Positions 43,319-54,032 of a DNA stretch of 64,000 nucleotides are shown piece by piece. The notes under the pieces are model-generated. The model was given only the letters and a program-made list of their open reading frames with translations. It did no database searches and was not told the DNA's origin. Origin of the DNA: Syncephalastrum monosporum B8922 (Eukaryota > Mucoromycota > Mucoromycetes > Mucorales > Syncephalastraceae); contig JNEN01000833.1 of NCBI GenBank assembly GCA_000697355.1, positions 310,001-374,000 on the forward strand, read 5' to 3'. Each line of letters opens with the position of its first letter. The stretch's first letter is position 1. The position numbers were made by a program, and so were the translations under genes.

Positions 43319-45163
43319 TCAACGTTTATTGCTATTCGCAGCATTGCGTAAAGAAATCCGCCGCGCCTCGGGTGACACGACGCCGCCATCTTCTCGGAAC
43401 CAGTGACAGCTGGCAAACTTTTGCTGGAGCTCATAGACCAGCAAGGATGACTCGTCCCGCTGGCGTTCGCTCAGGCGACTGTCAGCCGAGGCTTGCAGGT
43501 CCCATCGAATGGTATGATCCCATTTGCCGGTTTCCAGACCGTTGATGAATTCGTCCCACTCGTTGTTGGTAAAGGTGAGGTGGATTTTGGACCCGCTCAG
43601 CTCCTTGGTCATCAAAAGGACGCCTTGACCAACCACCTTGGTCAGCTGAACCATCCGCTCACCCACGACAATGTTGCGTCGGAAAGCAGCCCAGTTCGTC
43701 TCTGTGAGGAGGGGTTCGATCCAGCCACGATAGGCTTTCATATTGGCATTACGGTCACGGTCGCGGTCCCGTTCTCCTGAAGAAGATGGCTCGTTGGCTC
43801 CGTTGCCTTGGTTACCATTTTGGGCATCCTCGTCCCTGATGACCTCATTGGGGTACAGGACCGCAAAGGCTTCCTGGAACTGGGCAAACGCGAGATAAAG
43901 ACGAAAGTAATCGGCGTTATAGTATATCCCGTTCTGGTTCATCCCGTTGTCGAGGTGGGGCTTCATGTTAGAATGTGTAGTCAGGATACGTAAGGAGGGT
44001 TCTAATAGATCAGCCAGCTGCTCCTGTGTCATGGTCGAGATGTCTAGGTCCTTGTCGATCGGAGCTTTCTCAATGGCGAGCGTAAAGCCGTCTGGGTAAC
44101 GCTGCGACTTCTGCTCCAGATCGGACAGCGTGATGCTTCGCATTCGACTGATGATGTCATCGCCTAAAGCACCGTAATGGATCAAAAGGAGAGTAACCTA
44201 AGCCGCCACCAAGTACTTACGACGTTGTTCGAATTCACCGTGACGGTGAGGGATCTTTGGTTTCTTCGTCGAAGCGGGCAGAGTGGACAGTTCGTACGGA
44301 TAGCCTGGGTCGGGCAATTGACGTTTTCGTTTACGCATCAGCGAAGCTTGTGTCAGGACGCCTTGTTCGGCGTAACGTTGTAAAAGGGCCGGTTCCTTGC
44401 CGATGCGGCCGTCTTGGTAATAAAAGCCGCGCTGCTTCGGTTCCATCAATACCTCGGCAACATCGAGTTGGCGTGGTGAGTCACCAGGGAGAAAGGTATT
44501 ATTGGGGTATCGTGAGGTGGCCGCGCCACTCATGCCAATCTCGGCATCCATGAAAAACGGAGCAGGCGGCCGCAGCGAATGAGTAAAGAAACGCGGCATA
44601 TCTGCAGCAGGACCAGGCGTCAAGTTGCTGTTGGTCATGGGATTACCGGGAGCAACAGCGGTTGGCGGAGGTGCAGGGTGAGGGTGAGGTGGCGTGTGGG
44701 AGTGGGGCTGAGAGTGGGAGTGAGGGGCAGGATGAGGTGCAGGTGCAAGGGTGGGTGTGTTGGGGACGAGGCGTGTCCTGGTGTCCATCGAAGAGGAAGA
44801 GGACGAGGACGGAAGAGGTGTGAAAGGAGAGGAGGCGGTCGAAGACTGACAACACGAAGCGCTTCCGTTGGGCAGTTGGACGATGCCTACTGAGGCAGCA
44901 TCTCGAAAGAGGATGCGGTCTTCATGGAGTTGCTTTGTAAACTTGACATGATCGCCGAGCGCGTAGGTTATGCAAAAGAGGAGCTTGGCAATCTTTTCTG
45001 TGTCCGGCTTCTTGCGTAGAATCTGTTTGACGATGCGGAAGAGGTCGAGCATGTCATCGTCCGTCAGAATGTCTTCCGCCTGGGCTTCGTAGAAACGCCC
45101 GGCCATGGCCCCTTTGAGGAGGCATTCTGGATTCCTACTATCCGGTGTGTAATAGCTGTCCAT
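43319..45163 (-). CDS. Unknown protein, two exons, structured ends with Pro/His-rich middle
   Basis: Exons 44221-45163 and 43319-44163 on the - strand; 595 residues, phase consistent. The family is not recognised. Residues about 15-90 form a helical segment (ILTDDDMLDLFRIVKQILRK, AKLLFCITYALGDHVKFTKQ). Residues about 105-200 are low complexity: a serine run, then alternating Pro, His and Ala. The second exon looks globular: DIISRMRSITLSDLEQKS, YNADYFRLYLAFAQFQEAFA, a charged Asp/Arg repeat (RDRDRDRN), then ERMVQLTKVVGQGVLLMTKE, LTFTNNEWDEFINGLETGKW and a basic C-terminus. A basic KRKRQLP and KKPKIPH stretch before the intron could be a nuclear localisation signal. A nuclear role is therefore possible but unproven. 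The ends are well conserved in character and the gene is very likely real. Confidence 0.75.
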
Positions 45164-46025
45164 AGAAGAAAAGGTAACTCAAAAACAAGCCTGAGAATTC
45201 TTATCAATTCGTGTTCCATCCCCACCGTTACACAATGACACAGGACAATACTCCACTGCACATCTGGTAAACACTTCCCTTACTTGATTCTCTAGCCATC
45301 CATCTATCCTATCAAAAATATACCCCATTCTGTAGCTCGCTGGATCCCAAATGACCAAAGTGTACGTCTGCCCTGAATAAAATGAGTGATTTTGGCTGTC
45401 AAAGAAGCCCCCCATCATGGTGACTATCATATTTACTGAACAGGCTTTCTTTCCACTGATAAAGAACCATGTTTCCGATATGTTATCTTGCCGTCTATTA
45501 TAGCACCGATTTATGACACATACGCAATTATACGGTTCAGACATATAAACTTTTTGGATGATACCTGGCCTACGTGCGGCTACGGATGTGCTGTCTCTGT
45601 TTCTCCAGCCTTCCACGTCTACTTTTTGACTTCCATTGGTACTAGTGCCAGCAATCGGACGTTGTGCGGAGTATCGGCCGTATTGCCATGTGAACCCGCT
45701 CTGAATGATTGTCCGTATTACTCGCTATTGGCATTGGCATGGTATAATCTATAATGCATGGGCATGTTCACAACCAGAAATGGTTACGACTGGGATCTAT
45801 TGCTCGTACATACTGCATATATCTAGTTCTCAGGATCTGTCCGCGAACAAAAATAAACCTCAAGAGAATTTTTCTGTTTATGGTAGAAGCGATGAGAACC
45901 TTGTCAGACAATGACTGCTGTGTTGCGTAGCACAATCACCATTTGGACTCTCGTTCCCATAGTGTAGAAAGATGTATTCTTTTGGTGAGCCATATTAAGG
46001 GTACTGTACAGAAATATAATATTTT
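45164..46025. other. Intergenic region with one doubtful - strand frame
   Basis: A - strand frame from an ATG at 45544 to a stop at 45179 gives 121 residues with several cysteines (MSEPYNCVCVINRCYNRR) and tryptophans. It lacks a signal peptide, a family or splice extensions, so I do not call it a gene. The rest is the upstream region of the 43.3-45.2 kb gene and the 3' side of the Myb gene. Confidence 0.35.
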
Positions 46026-47712
46026 TCATGGGGCATAGCGGGTCATATTAGCGGAGGGCATGAATTGGGTATAGTCAATGGTCTTGTCATGATCAAACGT
46101 AGCGGCTTCTTCAAACGCATCAAGGTCAAAGTCAAAGTCATCCACGACAAAAGGTGCCTGGCCGCTGGGCGTTAATTGTGCACGCGGCGCTACCTGCTGT
46201 GAGGCCACTAAGCCCGCCGCAGGTGTCATATCCAGCGAGTGCTGTCCATCGTCGGCTTCAGTAGAAGTGCAGCTCGCAGAGGAGTGGCCGTCGTCAACGA
46301 GGTTGCCCGCCACTGCGGCTGCTGCGGCCGCTGCTGCTGCTGCTGCACTGGAGGCAGATGCAGTCGAGTGGCGCTGCTGCTGTTGCTGTTGCTGTTTTTT
46401 CTTGATACTGCCATGAAGCAGTTTTTCTTCCTTATACTTAATCTGCATCCATCGTGTTCGACACTGGCGTTGGGTGCGGCCAGGTACTGTTTCTGCGATG
46501 CGGATCCAGCACCGCCCAAAGCGCTCCACGCCCGCGCGCAGAAGCGTGTCTTCATCCTCGCTCCATTTGCCTTTCCGTACCGTTGGATCAAGAGCTTCTG
46601 TCCATCGGGCCTGGCACTGGATTCCGGTTCGATTGGGTATTCTTTCTGCAATGCGGTTCCAAGGAACCGGCTGCACGCCACCCTCGCCATCGGGTATATT
46701 GGAGAACTCCAATACAGAATATTTTAATACGGCATCTTCGTGTTCGGTCCAGCGTCCTTTGTGTATATGAGGGCTAGATGCGCTAGACATGTCAGCAACA
46801 CTGCTTTTGCTTCCTATAACTTCTTTCTTCCTTCTTAAAACATACTTGAGAGCACCTAACCATCGTGTGGAGCACTGCATAGGGGTCCGGTTTGGTACGT
46901 GTGACGCTATCAGGGACCATTTATGAGGACCATGAAGTGCAACGGCTTGTCTTAAGAGCATGTCTTCTTCGATGGTCCATCGTGTGTATGTAGACGATTT
47001 ACGTGAGGAAGACGAAGAAGCTCGTTTGCGAGCGAGCAGCGGTGTAGTAGGCTGTTGTGGTTGCATGAAAGGCTTGCGCATCATGGGAGTTGACTTGGGC
47101 GGCTGTCTAGTGTACTCAAAATCGTCGAAAAGGAAGCGTGATCGTGTGGGGGATGGTGTCGTGGCCATTTCCTGTTCCAATATACATTGTCAGACCCCAT
47201 CTAATCAAACGTGTCTATGCATTATACGTACAATATGGCCTGATAAACCACCATAGCGAAACATCCCATCTTGTGAACAGTTGGCTGCGGCTGCGGCTGC
47301 TGCAGCAGTAGCAACCGAATAATGCGGTTGCTGAAAGCTCTGCGACGAATAGTGCGCCGGGTTTTCGGCCTTTGTGATGACAACAGGAGGCGGTGCCGGA
47401 TGCTAGTCAGACTCCAGTCAGCTATAAGGTAAACGGAGAGGTATTTTGATTTCACATGTACCATACTCGAAGTCTGCGTCATCGGAGGGGACGGTATAGG
47501 CTGCTGATGTTCCATCTTGATCGGCTGTTGGGAAGCATCAAACTGATAGAAGAGATGCTGATAGAGCTGCTGTACTCTTTCCATGTCAGTCATCAAAAGT
47601 TCTTGACACCGTGATCACACATTCCGGATAATCATCCATGCAATACCTCATCCGTCAAAAGGCCTTCCCACCCTTGTGGTGATGATGATGACGACGCGTC
47701 TGAATACGCCAT
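46026..47712 (-). CDS. Three-repeat Myb transcription factor
   Basis: Five exons on the - strand: 47647-47712, 47462-47569, 47232-47402, 46846-47171, 46026-46782; 475 residues. Three Myb/SANT repeats are evident: R1 RWTIEEDMLLRQAVALHG ending CSTRWLGAL; R2 KGRWTEHEDAVLKYSV ending CQARWTEAL, with an insertion of about ten residues in its middle; R3 KGKWSEDEDTLLRAGVERFG ending CRTRWM. Each keeps the spaced tryptophans of the recognition helices. The N-terminus is Gln/Pro-rich with an alanine run. The C-terminus has Gln and Ala runs and an acidic tail (DDFDFDLDAFEEAATFDHD) that looks like an activation domain. It should bind DNA in the nucleus; the arrangement recalls fungal Bas1-like and animal c-Myb factors. 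The joint of exons 1 and 2 (acceptor TACAG at 47570) was chosen because it alone keeps phase. Confidence 0.9.
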
Positions 47713-49260
47713 AATAGTTATTACTGCTGAGAGATGCTATGGCCGGAAGTTTTTTGTGTCCTCCTTTTTTTGTACAGTCGTGTTCTGGTGGAGAGAATAT
47801 GTGGTATTTGCTCGGTGTAAACTAACGACTCCTTTTTTATGAGAAACAAATCGAAATGAAAGAAAAGAAGGAGTATCACGACATACACGTCGAAGGTCAA
47901 TGAACAGCGAAGTGGCGTAAGACGTGAGTAAAAAGATAATAAGCGGCGCACAACGGGTATGACGCGAAAGGAAAACGGGAAAATAGCAGAAAAGAAACGA
48001 GAAAGAAAAGAAGAGAGAAAAACGGACGAAGACCTGACCTTGCGGGCTGATCAGAATGTACAGGGCCGAAATAGAATTCTTCGTGCCTCACATCATCGCT
48101 CGCAACGTTTTGTTTTGACGTGGTCGAAATCTCAAGTATGAAAACACTTGAATTCATAGAAATACTCGATGGGGGGTGGTGCGCCATATGTCTCTCTCAT
48201 TAGCAACAAGCGGCCGCCCAGAATAATGGAAAGGTACCGGATTGTCGGTCGCAACAGCGCATCATCCCATGGACTCAGATATGACACATGTTCGTCTCAA
48301 AATGAAGACCTTCACCACTGTCAGCGATACTGTTTTCATTTTGCGCCGGCTTACGGGCTGATATCCTAACACCAGTTTATATACGTATGTACGTATGCTT
48401 CAATGCTCTATCATTTTCCCTACATATGGCCGTATATGTAAAAACGGAAGAACGTCGATCTTGGATTCTTAATTGAACCGGGAAAATAAATCTTCTCCAA
48501 ACTCACGTGTCGCACGTTAGCATTTTGATCGTCGTCATTCTGCACATTTCTGCTTTCATAACACGGCATGAGCTGTCACTGACACATATACATACTATGT
48601 GGCGGCGGTTATATTATCTACCTAGCATGTTTTTTTTATTTTAAAGTAAACGAACCGTGGCAGTCCAAAGATAAAGACGTTTCATAAATGGACTTTCCCC
48701 ATCTTACTGTACCACTGTGGAAATGGCCCCTTCAAATTTGCATAAAGGAGGGGGCCGTCGAAACTCAGCCACGGGTACGTTGCCTTGGTTGTCGATGTGT
48801 GCCTTCTTTGCTTTAAAAGGATATTCGTCTCTGCGTATTTCACTAGTCTCTTCAGAGCGGTGTCAGTCATTTTGGCTGTAACGAGCTAATGAATAGTGGC
48901 TGCCTGGTAAGAGAAGACAAGCTGATGACAAGAATAGACAAGACCCTGTCAAAAGGTAAGTGAGTGCGAGGATGTTATTATAGTGTGATGGACAATTTCG
49001 CTCACAGATGCTGCAAGATAAAATATGATACAGAGACAGAGAGGCAGTGTAGATACAGATATAATTATGTATATGAACGTGGAGGCAGAGCAGAAAGAGC
49101 GATGAGCAAAGATGGGTGGATTGATGTCCTGTCAAAATAATATCATTTGCTGTCCATAGTGGGGAATGAGCAAGTCACGCATGGGTTTCGGGGTAAGTGA
49201 GGAAAACAACACAAGCAAAAAAAAGCTCCTTCTCTCCATTACCCTATTATAACATCCGCA
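47713..49260. promoter_or_regulatory. 1.5-kb divergent region, Myb gene and TIM23
   Basis: No supported gene. It is A/T-rich with a purine-rich stretch at 47965-48030 and a T run near 48630. Both flanking genes start here and point outward, so promoters lie at both ends. Confidence 0.45.
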
Positions 49261-50056
49261 ATGGGCATTTTTGGCTTTGGATCGTCGAGCACCCCCGCCC
49301 AGCCTGCCGAGGACACAGCGGCAAACGCCTCGGCCGAGTTTGTCAGCAACGAAGAGGACGTCTACTCCCCTTCGGCCGGCGCTGGTCTCGATTACAGTGA
49401 CAATGCTTATGGTGCTTCCAACACCTACGACCAGCTGCCCGATTTCTTAGCCACCTCGTCTGGTTTCGACTCGACGAGACTGCAGCCCATGACCGTGCAG
49501 GGCGGTGTCGACTTTTTGCAGGTCGAGGATCAGTTTGTGGGCAGCGGTGGTGATCTCGGCGGTGCTGCGCTGACGCCCTCGCGTGGCTGGACGGACGATC
49601 TCTGCTATGGCACAGGCACGACTTATATCGCTGGTCTTTCCCTCGGTGGTGCGTATGGTCTGGCAGAAGGTCTGCGCAAGGCGTCTGCCCCGGACCAGCC
49701 CCAGAACATGAAGGTGCGTCTGAACACCACCCTCAACTCCATTACCCGCCGTGGTCCCGGTCTCGGTAACGCTGTCGGCGTCATTGCCATGATGTACAAC
49801 GGCACAACGGCCCTTATCGACCATACCCGTGGCAAGCATGATGTCTTCAGCAGTGTCGCCGGCGGTGCTATCTCTGGCGCCATCTTCAAGTGCACAGCTG
49901 GTAAGTTTTAGAAAGTTGGGAAGAGAAAGCACCAAAAGAATGGGGATTTTGACTCTTCTTTTCACAGGTCCTCGTGCAGCAGCAATATCCTCGGGCGTCT
50001 GCGCAGGCGTAGCAGGCGTCTGGTCGCTTGCTATGTCCGCTTTCAGCGAAAACTAG
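49261..50056 (+). CDS. TIM23: TIM23, inner-membrane presequence translocase channel subunit
   Basis: Two exons, 49261-49900 and 49968-50056; 242 residues. The N-terminal 110 residues are hydrophilic and acidic, the intermembrane-space domain that receives presequences. The C-terminal half is a Tim17/22/23 domain with four membrane helices rich in glycine: TYIAGLSLGGAYGLAEGLR, then RGPGLGNAVGVIAMMYNGTT, then FSSVAGGAISGAIFKCTAGP, then AAISSGVCAGVAGVWSLAMS. The GPRAAA loop follows the intron. This set is diagnostic for Tim23. It is convergent with the DHHC enzyme gene, whose stop lies 146 bases away. Confidence 0.95.
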
Positions 50057-50202
50057 AGACTACTACAACCTATTTAGATCACAAAAGCAACAAAAATCTG
50101 TACAGACACCAACCAAACAACCCAAGCAACTCCCCTTCGTCAATAGTTCTCAATCACCATCCCTTTTCTTGCAACCTCTTTATCCAATTGCACATAAAAG
50201 TA

Positions 50203-51665
50203 TCAATCCACCTTTTTATCGTCGGATACAAGAAACGTTGACAACGGGACTGATTCATCTTCTGTGGGTTGGCTTGGATACCTGTCGGGCTCATAACCGT
50301 CGTGCAAAGGATGGTGCTGGTTATGATGGCTGCTGTTGTTATGGGCGCTGCCACTGTATCCTACGACCCGGCGCAGACTTCGCTCCTCGTCGTCCAAGGT
50401 GTACTCAGGCTCGCTGTCTGTCATGCAACTTCCCGAGTCATAGTACGTGTCGGACGCGTCATCCCTATCCGCCGGAGGTAGGTCTCTATTGCGGTATCGT
50501 TTGGAGAAAATGGACGGTCGCAGTTCGTCTGGATCACGGGGTGGCCAGTAATACTGCAGCGCAGGATCTGCCCCCGCCCCCGCCACGATGTATGAGAAGG
50601 TGCATCCCAGCGAGCGAAAATATGTGCTTCTCACCTATATTACGTCGCAAAGGAAAGGAAGTTCCTGTGTGTTCCTGAGCAGCCCTTCGCGGCCACAACC
50701 ATAATAAGGGTGATTTGCCAAGGACAGAGCAGACGTTGTTGTACACGCCAAGGTCATACGGATAGTGGACCTAAGAGGACAATGACTCAGAAATCGAAAA
50801 TACGACATGCATTTATCAAAACATACGAGAGGTATTTTACCGGTAATGACCAGCCGTTTCACCTTGCTTCGTTCCCAACTTTCAATCGTCGTCTGGTTTC
50901 GCGCCATCAAGTAACAGTGATAGACGGTGAGCATCAGAACGCAGAAAAGAACGATGAAGGCAGCCACAAAATCCAGGACCATGAAAACGGCTTCGGTGGT
51001 GGTAGGTTCTGACTCGAACTGGCACAAGGCTTAGTGGCAGTCATAAGTATTGACGCTCGCCTTTACCTGGAAGTTGCGAATATCGTTGAGCATGGTGTTG
51101 ATACGGATGACCAAGAGCCAGAGCACGTAAGCGCACGCGAGATTGACAAAAAGGATGAAGCGGAAAAAGTGCGCGTAATTGTTGTAGCCGACGCAGTTAT
51201 TGATCCAGGGACAGTGATGATCCATTTTGAGGACGCAGCGGCGACATATCCGACAATGATGGGCCCGGGGAGGTTTATAGGCGTCGCAAGACTTGCAGAA
51301 ACGTGGGCCTGTGATGCCCTGTGCGCGTCGCTGCTCGCTCGTGGGTATCATGTATTGATCGGGCACTTGCTGGATCCATGAGATATATACAAAATAGCAC
51401 ATAATTAGAACCTCCGTCTGTCTTTCTATCTGGAGCTAACCCAAGCAGAAGGCACTCGGCCGGGATCGGTTGAGACGGCGAGGTAGTAGTTGTAGAACAC
51501 AAGCCCAACGAGAATATTGAACGGAGCTAGGCTTTTGAGCTGTGACAACAATGACTCATTTCGTAGACTCGGTATTAAAAAATAATACTGTGAAGACAAA
51601 GCAATGAAGCTAATGAGGAGGCACACCCCGACAGTGTATACCTGCCCTGGAATGGCAAGCAACAT
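50203..51665 (-). CDS. PFA4: DHHC palmitoyltransferase, Pfa4-like
   Basis: Five exons on the - strand: 51441-51665, 51067-51369, 50827-51018, 50635-50770, 50203-50567; 406 residues. Protein S-acyltransferase of the ER/Golgi membrane. Two membrane helices precede the cysteine-rich domain (YTVGVCLLISFIALSSQ; FNILVGLVFYNYYLAV followed by TDPGR). The domain reads CKSCDAYKPPRAHHC, CRRCVLKMDHHCPWINNCVG, with an intact DHHC. Two helices follow (FILFVNLACAYVLWLLVI; VLDFVAAFIVLFCVLML), then a TTIESWE block and PYDLGVYNN, both usual in the family. The tail is acidic and Asp/Ser-rich (DDASDTYYDSGS) with a His stretch. Pfa4 is the closest yeast-named relative by layout; another Pfa member cannot be excluded. 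Confidence 0.9.
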
Positions 51666-52119
51666 TAAGGACGATCAGTGAAGGAACCTGAGACAGGTTT
51701 AATTTGCTGCTGTCCCGCTTCTATTTTAAGTTGCTTTTCTTGCACTAATTCGGGATAAACAACATACTAAGCAGCAACAAAAGGGAATCACGTAAATCTA
51801 CGTGCGCATATAAGCGTACGACGCTGAATCCTGTGGACAGCAATTGATTACAGGCGAAATAATAAGATAAGAGTTATTTAATAAAATAATGATTACATAA
51901 TGATCTTCTATATTGTACAGGCTGGTGCTGAAAGATAGTATACAACAAGAAGGTGCCGGTATTTTTGGTAGCTATCTGTCCCGAATGCAATACGGCAGTG
52001 CGATGGGTGCGGATTGCGTGTTCTCTATCCTGCATGTACCCATACACGACACAGGACAAGACCAGCAGATCTGGTATAGGGAACAAAACGTCGTCGTTAA
52101 CAAGGTGATTGTCTGAAAA
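51666..52119. promoter_or_regulatory. PFA4-like gene promoter region
   Basis: It lies between the PFA4 start and the F-box gene stop, both on the - strand. I see no coding sequence. Confidence 0.4.
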
Positions 52120-53508
52120 CTAGACGTTGACTTGGATATGCCTTCGGATTTCGAGTAGCTCTTCGCCATCGAGAGCCAGCGTCTTTTCCAGGTGACCGAT
52201 TTCACGTCTTCGCAGGCCTTGTTGATGATCCCGCGTTGCGCTATCGTCAAAGTAATAGAGCCAAACGCCGCCAGTGCGGTCCGAGGGCGGATGGATCTCA
52301 AACACAGGATGGGCTTCTCGCCAGCTCTCGCGTTCGGCAGGAGCTGGCGCCGCTGCAGCTGCCATGGATGACCGTGCCTCAGAAACCAGCGTCTGCGCTT
52401 GGAGAGCGTCGCGTTTCCGCGTGGCGGTTGCTATACGTCGCTGTGCTACACTCTCGATGGCATTCCAAATCACACTGGGGACGTCCTGGATCATCCAGCA
52501 CACGATTTCAAGATGCCGCAGCGCCTCGCACTGCCTAAGGATGCTGAGCAGTCCATGCTCTTCTGGTTCCTCTGGGCCGTCCGTCTCCATCCTGCTGACT
52601 TCCAGCCGTTGCTGTTGTTCGTTTTGGGTAGTCCCGTTGGGTCGACGGATCAGAGGCCTGTTACCCGTTAACATGGCCGCGCCGTTACCACGGACAACGA
52701 GATCATGGACTTGGGTGGCGTAGGTAGCGACGGCGCGCAGGGTGCGCGGTCCATCACAGCGCACAGAGAGACGTTCGAGCTGATGCCCATAAAAGGCGAT
52801 GGTGTCGCACAAGGTGGACTCGGAGACCTGCTGAAGCGACACCTCCAGGCGACGGACCTTGGGGCAATACAAGGGCAAAGCCCGCAGGGCAGCGTCGTTG
52901 GCAGCCGGGATACGGTTATGATTTGCACCAAAGCAGATGGTCTCGAGCTGGGGAAGGCAGCGAAGCAGGTCAACCATCGCTGGCTCGCCAAAGTCCGTCC
53001 AAGAGAGGCTAAGCTTGGTCGCGTTTTGAAATACACAGAGCGGCATATGAGAGGGGGTGTGTGTGCGGTGGGGTTTGGGGTTCTTTGTGCTTTCAAGGTT
53101 GCAGTAGCATAACTGGAGGTGTTCTACGGCAGGCAGGATAGCGGCTAGGCTGCGAATGTTGTCAACTGACAAGACCTGGAAGTCGCTAAAGGTCAAGGTA
53201 TGAACGTGCTGTATCATGCAAAACAGGTGCTGCAGGTCGGCAACGAGCCAGTGACTCCCGCTTTGACGGCAGACCAGCGTCAAGTGCTTGGTGTGCTGCT
53301 GTATTGTGTCTCGCAGAAGCGGGCGCTGCAAGCCGGTCATGAGTTGGCGAATGTGGCTCCGGAAACTGAGCTCGAGATGGCAATAGAGGACAGGAAGACA
53401 TGCCTCATGCAGGAAACGATTGCTACGGCAGAGACGGGCGAGAGCTGGCTTTGGCAGCAATCGAAATATCGCATGCAGAAGCTCAGTGGGCAGGCGCGAA
53501 AAGTGCAT
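52120..53508 (-). CDS. F-box protein with leucine-rich repeats
   Basis: Single exon, 462 residues. The N-terminal 45 residues are an F-box: FSRLPTELLHAIFRLLPKPA and LARLCRSNRFLHEACLPVLY, which binds Skp1 in SCF ubiquitin ligases. Behind it lie degenerate leucine-rich repeats (VEHLQLCYCNLES, ATKLSLSWTDFGEP, LETICFGANHNRI, VRRLEVSLQQVSE, LERLSVRCDGPRTL) that would bind the substrate. The segment around residues 300-325 is Gln/Glu-rich, and residues 390-400 contain an Ala/Pro run. The C-terminus is charged (LEKTLALDGEELLEIRRHIQ). The substrate is unknown. CAND1, which recycles F-box proteins on the ligase, is also in this window, but 47 kb away. Confidence 0.85.
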   Translation of the reverse strand: MHFSRLPTELLHAIFRLLPKPALARLCRSNRFLHEACLPVLYCHLELSFRSHIRQLMTGLQRPLLRDTIQQHTKHLTLVCRQSGSHWLVADLQHLFCMIQHVHTLTFSDFQVLSVDNIRSLAAILPAVEHLQLCYCNLESTKNPKPHRTHTPSHMPLCVFQNATKLSLSWTDFGEPAMVDLLRCLPQLETICFGANHNRIPAANDAALRALPLYCPKVRRLEVSLQQVSESTLCDTIAFYGHQLERLSVRCDGPRTLRAVATYATQVHDLVVRGNGAAMLTGNRPLIRRPNGTTQNEQQQRLEVSRMETDGPEEPEEHGLLSILRQCEALRHLEIVCWMIQDVPSVIWNAIESVAQRRIATATRKRDALQAQTLVSEARSSMAAAAAPAPAERESWREAHPVFEIHPPSDRTGGVWLYYFDDSATRDHQQGLRRREIGHLEKTLALDGEELLEIRRHIQVNV

Positions 53509-54032
53509 GAAAAAAAGACAAGAACAACAAAAACTTGGGGTAAGATAAACTCAACCTTCACAGAGAGACACCCCTAAAACAGCAAAACTCGGTCCCGTAA
53601 CATTTTCTCGTTTGTCACCACATTTGTCATTTCCTTTTACCCTTTCTAGAGCCTATCGCCTATGCGTCTTCGTAATGCGTCTGCATAGTAAAAATATATA
53701 CAGCCATTCCCATGGAAACAAAGCGATAAAATCGCTCCACTTGGTCTGAATGCAAGTCTCGTCTTACTTGCCCATATCACACGTCGCGTATTGTTCAAAG
53801 TGCATAGCTTGCGATATCCTCCGTCCCGATCACATACATGACAGAAGATACTATAATAATGCAGTATGCAAATGAGCACCCATACCAAATAGTCTGTAGG
53901 CGAAGGCGATGTTTGATATACTACGGCATCACCTAAAGAAGAATGGAGGCTGAGAATGAATAATGCAGTGGCAGAAATACACGCATTTTCTCAAAGTAGA
54001 AGATTTCCAGCCGTATAAGAACAATAATAATA
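53509..54032. promoter_or_regulatory. Divergent promoter region, F-box gene and SWC4
   Basis: About 520 bases with T-rich and A-rich parts; no supported coding sequence. A short frame near 53910 (MFDILRHHLKK) was considered as an upstream SWC4 exon but not accepted. Confidence 0.4.

Noticed and set aside
45179..45544. 121-residue Cys/Trp-containing - strand frame
   Set aside because: No signal peptide, splice extension, family or favourable context; kept only as a doubtful frame within the intergenic note.
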